Assembly (NCBI GenBank): GCA_913044145.1
Contig: CAJWOD010000046.1
Span: forward strand, 1 to 9,242
DNA from: an uncultured Nitrospina sp.
GTDB taxonomy: Bacteria > Nitrospinota > Nitrospinia > Nitrospinales > VA-1
Direction of reading: 5' to 3'
DNA length: 9,242 nt
In this document: positions 6,131-9,242 of the stretch, one piece after another
Layout of the letters: each line of letters begins with the position of its first letter
How positions within the stretch are numbered: the stretch's first letter is position 1
Position numbers and translations under genes: made by a program
The notes under the pieces: model-generated
What the model saw: only the letters and a program-made list of their open reading frames with translations
The model's database searches: none
Told to the model about the DNA's origin: nothing

Positions 6131-8215
6131 ATGAGCCAGGATTCTTCGAAAATGCCGTTTGTGAAATCCATACTCTGCCTGATGATTATTTATTTATTAG
6201 GCCATGTTTCCCCTTTCCTACCCACTGTATCAAGTCCTATTTTCCAAAATTTAAGTCTCCAAACTCTTGCCTATGCAGAAGAGGATGAGGACGAAGAGGA
6301 TGACTTTGAGGAAGAGGATGAAGATGAAGAAGGCGGTGATGAAGAAGGCGGTGATGAAGAAGGCGGTGATGAAGAGGACTTATCCTACCTTACAGACATT
6401 GGTCCGGCAGCGGAACACGAATTTGAAGAATACTCATTTCTAGGGCTTAGCAATAGAAAGTTCACTTGGGCTGCTGCACAACTCCATATCTTATTCGCAT
6501 CCTTTATTTTGGGTTGCCCTATGTTCGTGGTCATTATGGAGGTCATGGGTGCAAGAAGAACACAAGGGGTACGTAAAGCAATTATTTTATCTAATGTTTT
6601 TCTCGGGGTCCTAATTGGCGTTGTCATTGGTATAACCGGGGAGATTATAATAGGGATCCATCATGGTGTGCTCTATGGTATGTGGGCATGTGCCTTTGGG
6701 GCTCTCTTTGTCAGTTTCCTTAACTATTTTCATCGTTTAATGGGTCTCAGAGGTTCCGCTTTTGTTGGGGCTCTCGCGGGAACTATCATAGCAATACCAT
6801 TAACGCCGGTAGAGCATTATGAAACATCCGGAATAATCCTTGCCGTAGTGAACGGAGCTGTAGGTGGTTTACTTTCAAATGGCATAATGTTTGCCAAGTC
6901 AGACTATAAATTTGAGAGGCTATCTCATGAAATCACTAAAGTAATTGGTATTTGCTACAGTTTCACCGCACTTTCTGGCGGACTCTTCCTTTTCGTCATG
7001 CTGGTGGCCTATAAAGATTTTATTACCTATCTTATTCAATCGTTTCCAGTACTCTTCATGGTGGCCTACCCCACCCTATTTATCCTGGAAACGGTAGTAA
7101 TGTATATTTATGTATATTCCTGGGATCCACTTAATAAAGCCAATAAAAAAGGTAGGCATATTGTTACCGGCGTTATATTAAATATTCTTGGTTTGTCGCT
7201 CCTGGTGGCGTTGGACGGCCCTGCTACCTATATGCAGGCACCACCAAAACCCTTAGACGAGTTAATGAACATCAGTGAATGGGCCAAAATAGCCAACGCT
7301 GCTTGGATGCCACTTAATTACCACCGATTGGTAGGAAACGGTACATTTGGTGGCTATATGGTTTGTATCATTGGTGCATATATGTATCTCTGGTCTAACA
7401 AAAAAGAAGAACGAGAATACTATGACTGGGTAGGATACATCGGTAACCTTATAGGGGTAGCAATAATGATTCCGCTACCTGCAATGGGTTATATATTCGT
7501 TCGGGAAATCTATCAATATGATGCAACTATCGGCATGTACATTATGTCCGATCGCGAGTCCATGTTTATGCTGGTACAAGGGCTTTTGGTAGGAACTATG
7601 TTCAGCGCTAGTAATATTTATATGTGGGTCAGTATGAAACGAATAGAAAATGCAGAGCGTTTCTTCCCTGCTATGAAATTCGGATTTATACTAATAGTGA
7701 TTGCGGCCACCATTTGGTTTACACCAAGACGGTTTTTTGCAACCATGCTGCCCGAACCAGGGATGAACGCCGACATGGTTTTACCCGACAATCTCGCTTT
7801 TCTTGCACTGATGGTCTCTAAAAACACAGCGGCCTTCTGTCTTGTAACAGTGACATTCATCAATTATATCTTTTATACGATAGCCACAAAAACTGGCAAA
7901 GTAGCTTATGGGAAGATCAATCCACTGGGACCTTATGTTCTCATTTTTCTTGGGTTCGCAGATATATGGTTGATGAGCTGGATGGGCACAATACGCGAAC
8001 TATCCAGAATGAATTGGCATATATATAAGGTTTTTAAAGATGTGACCCCTGAAAAATTTGCCCCCTCGCTTGCTGAGTCAGGGTTTCACGTGACGACTAT
8101 TGTATGGACGTTCTTTATTTTAATGACAGCTATCATATGGATTGGAATTAAATATCCAAAAACTAAAAAGAAGGAAACGGAGTCACCTGTTGCCTCACCA
8201 CAGATGGCGGAATAA
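6131..8215 (+). CDS. Cytochrome bd subunit I-like (CydA-like) membrane protein with extra N-terminal and inserted regions
   Basis: A 694-residue polytopic inner-membrane protein of the cytochrome bd subunit I superfamily, which carries the b and d haems of oxygen-reducing bd oxidases. Residues 1-49 look like a signal peptide (K12, core 13-24, AYA before E50), followed by an acidic tract (50-83). Helix 1, 'QLHILFASFILG' (117-128), aligns with the E. coli CydA haem-ligand His19 (H119). 'FILETVVMYIYVYSWDPL' (317-334) aligns with the Glu107 helix (E320), and 'NYHRLVGNGTFGGYM' (396-410) with the His186 helix (H398). The GRQPW quinol-site motif is not seen; 'GYIFVREIYQYD' (453-464) takes that region. 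Residues ~147-257 look like a four-helix insertion relative to CydA. The ribosome site AGGGA is 6 bases before the ATG. A di-haem cytochrome c gene follows 21 bases later, so a joint complex is inferred. Oxygen reduction itself is not proven by sequence. Confidence 0.85.
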   Translation: MSQDSSKMPFVKSILCLMIIYLLGHVSPFLPTVSSPIFQNLSLQTLAYAEEDEDEEDDFEEEDEDEEGGDEEGGDEEGGDEEDLSYLTDIGPAAEHEFEEYSFLGLSNRKFTWAAAQLHILFASFILGCPMFVVIMEVMGARRTQGVRKAIILSNVFLGVLIGVVIGITGEIIIGIHHGVLYGMWACAFGALFVSFLNYFHRLMGLRGSAFVGALAGTIIAIPLTPVEHYETSGIILAVVNGAVGGLLSNGIMFAKSDYKFERLSHEITKVIGICYSFTALSGGLFLFVMLVAYKDFITYLIQSFPVLFMVAYPTLFILETVVMYIYVYSWDPLNKANKKGRHIVTGVILNILGLSLLVALDGPATYMQAPPKPLDELMNISEWAKIANAAWMPLNYHRLVGNGTFGGYMVCIIGAYMYLWSNKKEEREYYDWVGYIGNLIGVAIMIPLPAMGYIFVREIYQYDATIGMYIMSDRESMFMLVQGLLVGTMFSASNIYMWVSMKRIENAERFFPAMKFGFILIVIAATIWFTPRRFFATMLPEPGMNADMVLPDNLAFLALMVSKNTAAFCLVTVTFINYIFYTIATKTGKVAYGKINPLGPYVLIFLGFADIWLMSWMGTIRELSRMNWHIYKVFKDVTPEKFAPSLAESGFHVTTIVWTFFILMTAIIWIGIKYPKTKKKETESPVASPQMAE
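6326..6370 (+). repeat. Three perfect 15-base tandem repeats encoding EEGGD
   Basis: The unit gaagaaggcggtgat occurs three times without a mismatch, followed by a partial copy, inside the acidic tract of the bd-like gene (residues 66-80). Because the unit is in frame, gain or loss of copies by slippage would change tract length without breaking the gene. Confidence 0.95.
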
Positions 8216-8236
8216 GTTTTCAGGAGTGGAAGTTCA

Positions 8237-9242
8237 ATGAATGTTGACATTATTGTTATCGGTTGCATAGCCGTATTAAGTGCGCTTTATGCACTATTTA
8301 ATATTTTTGGAATCTTAGGTTTAAGCTGCGGAATAGCCCTAATTGCAATTTATACTATTTTGCTAAAGTTGAACTCTAGTAAGCCTCAAGAAAAAACTAC
8401 ATTTCAAAATATTAAAACTAAACTCCCAGTTATTTTAATCTTGGGTGGGGTTATCTGGGTAGTTGCAGGCAAATTCAACTTCCCCGTGTGGTGGCAAATC
8501 GAATTTGTTTCCTTTGCTCTGGTTGGATTCGCATTCTTTACACTTCTAGACTGGAAAACCTTAACTGTAGAAAAGAAAGCTTCAACCTGGGTCATGAGAC
8601 TCCTTGCCACTTATGCACTTGCCTCAGGAATCTTTATCACGGTCACTGCACAATTACCACAATTCGATCCTGAATTTGAGCTCTCAAAACTTAATAAACC
8701 TCCAGTGAAATTAAGTGGCCTTGCAGGTCCTGAAGTGATCGCAGCCGGACGAGAGGTATTTGAAAATAATAAATGTTTTAACTGCCATAAGGTTTTCTGG
8801 GAAGGCAACTCAGATAGAGGGCCAAACCTTGGGACCAAACAGATTGGACTATACTCTGAAGACTATATTAAGGAGCAAATCCTAGAACCAAGGAAAATAC
8901 AAGCACCAGGATATGAAGACCCCAAATCCTATAAAGCGATGCCAACTTATTATGGAGACGATATAGGTGATGATGAAATGGTGGCTCTTGTCGCATACCT
9001 GAAAACGTTACGTGACCCAACGCATATGCCAGTTGAAGGAAAATTCCCTAATCAATGGACTTGGTGGGATGACCCAAAAATTATAGCAGAAGGGAAACAG
9101 GTATTTGAAGGATTGGAACCTGAAACAGAGGGTCTTAATTGTGCCGTCTGTCACGGGAAAGATGGTATTCCTATGATGACAGGTGCTCTGGACTTTAGAA
9201 ATGAGAACAACATAGATTCTATGAAGGTACCGGATCGTCTGG
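8237..9242 (+). CDS. Membrane-anchored di-haem cytochrome c, C-terminus cut by window edge
   Basis: The first 335 residues are visible. The N-terminal ~140 residues are hydrophobic, with four to five predicted membrane helices (about 4-24, 27-44, 63-78, 86-104, 118-138). A periplasmic part follows with two c-type haem sites: CFNCH (180-184) and CAVCH (302-306). Between them, 'YKAMPTYYG' (232-240), with Met235 the likely sixth ligand, and 'DDEMVALVAYLKTL' (245-258) complete a class I cytochrome c fold for haem 1. The distal ligand of haem 2 would lie past the edge. It likely passes electrons between periplasmic carriers and the bd-like protein encoded just upstream. The ribosome site AGGAG lies 10 bases before the ATG; a second ATG at 8241 is out of frame. 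The frame is open to the window end. I cannot name an exact family for the N-terminal membrane part. Confidence 0.88.
   Translation, partial: MNVDIIVIGCIAVLSALYALFNIFGILGLSCGIALIAIYTILLKLNSSKPQEKTTFQNIKTKLPVILILGGVIWVVAGKFNFPVWWQIEFVSFALVGFAFFTLLDWKTLTVEKKASTWVMRLLATYALASGIFITVTAQLPQFDPEFELSKLNKPPVKLSGLAGPEVIAAGREVFENNKCFNCHKVFWEGNSDRGPNLGTKQIGLYSEDYIKEQILEPRKIQAPGYEDPKSYKAMPTYYGDDIGDDEMVALVAYLKTLRDPTHMPVEGKFPNQWTWWDDPKIIAEGKQVFEGLEPETEGLNCAVCHGKDGIPMMTGALDFRNENNIDSMKVPDRL

Noticed and set aside
1..9242. Search for mobile elements, CRISPR arrays, tRNA or rRNA genes.
   Set aside because: No transposase or integrase motifs, no spaced direct repeats apart from the in-gene 15-base repeat, and no tRNA-like or rRNA-like sequence was recognised on either strand.

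Overview
The window is AT-rich (roughly 38-40% G+C by eye) bacterial DNA with closely packed genes and no rRNA, tRNA, CRISPR array or mobile element that I can see. The gene set suggests a Gram-negative, respiring bacterium: lipid A-type membrane glycosylation genes, a lipoprotein with a lipobox, and a cytochrome bd-like membrane protein next to a membrane-bound di-haem cytochrome c. The bd-like/cytochrome c pair resembles respiratory genes I associate with Nitrospinota/Nitrospirota-type nitrite oxidisers and some deltaproteobacteria-like lineages. That placement is inference from memory and cannot be proved from this window.

Left part (1-2579). The minus strand carries the N-terminal half of acetyl-CoA synthetase (acs), which runs off the left edge. 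Thirty-one bases upstream of it is a small DUF1566/Lcl_C-domain gene, probably co-transcribed. On the plus strand is a small HI0074-type (HEPN-fold) nucleotidyltransferase-substrate-binding-like protein without a partner and without the R...H motif. It converges on rdgB (XTP/dITP pyrophosphatase, minus strand) with only 4 bases between the stop codons.

Middle part (2662-5852). A predicted lipoprotein combines a pilin-head-like soluble part with four transmembrane helices; I cannot assign it a function. A 316-base AT-rich gap follows. Then come rlmN (23S rRNA/tRNA A2 methyltransferase), a DPM1/ArnC-like family 2 glycosyltransferase and a small LAB_N membrane protein. These three are tightly spaced (25 bases, then stop abutting start) and are probably one operon.

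Right part (5853-9242). A 278-base spacer holds weak regulatory-looking elements. It precedes a 694-residue cytochrome bd subunit I-like protein with a signal peptide, an acidic repeat tract and what looks like an extra four-helix insertion between canonical helices 1 and 2. Twenty-one bases downstream starts a membrane-anchored di-haem cytochrome c that runs off the right edge. Together they look like a non-canonical respiratory module in which the bd-like core exchanges electrons with c-type haems rather than through the usual quinol site. This module is the most interesting content of the window.
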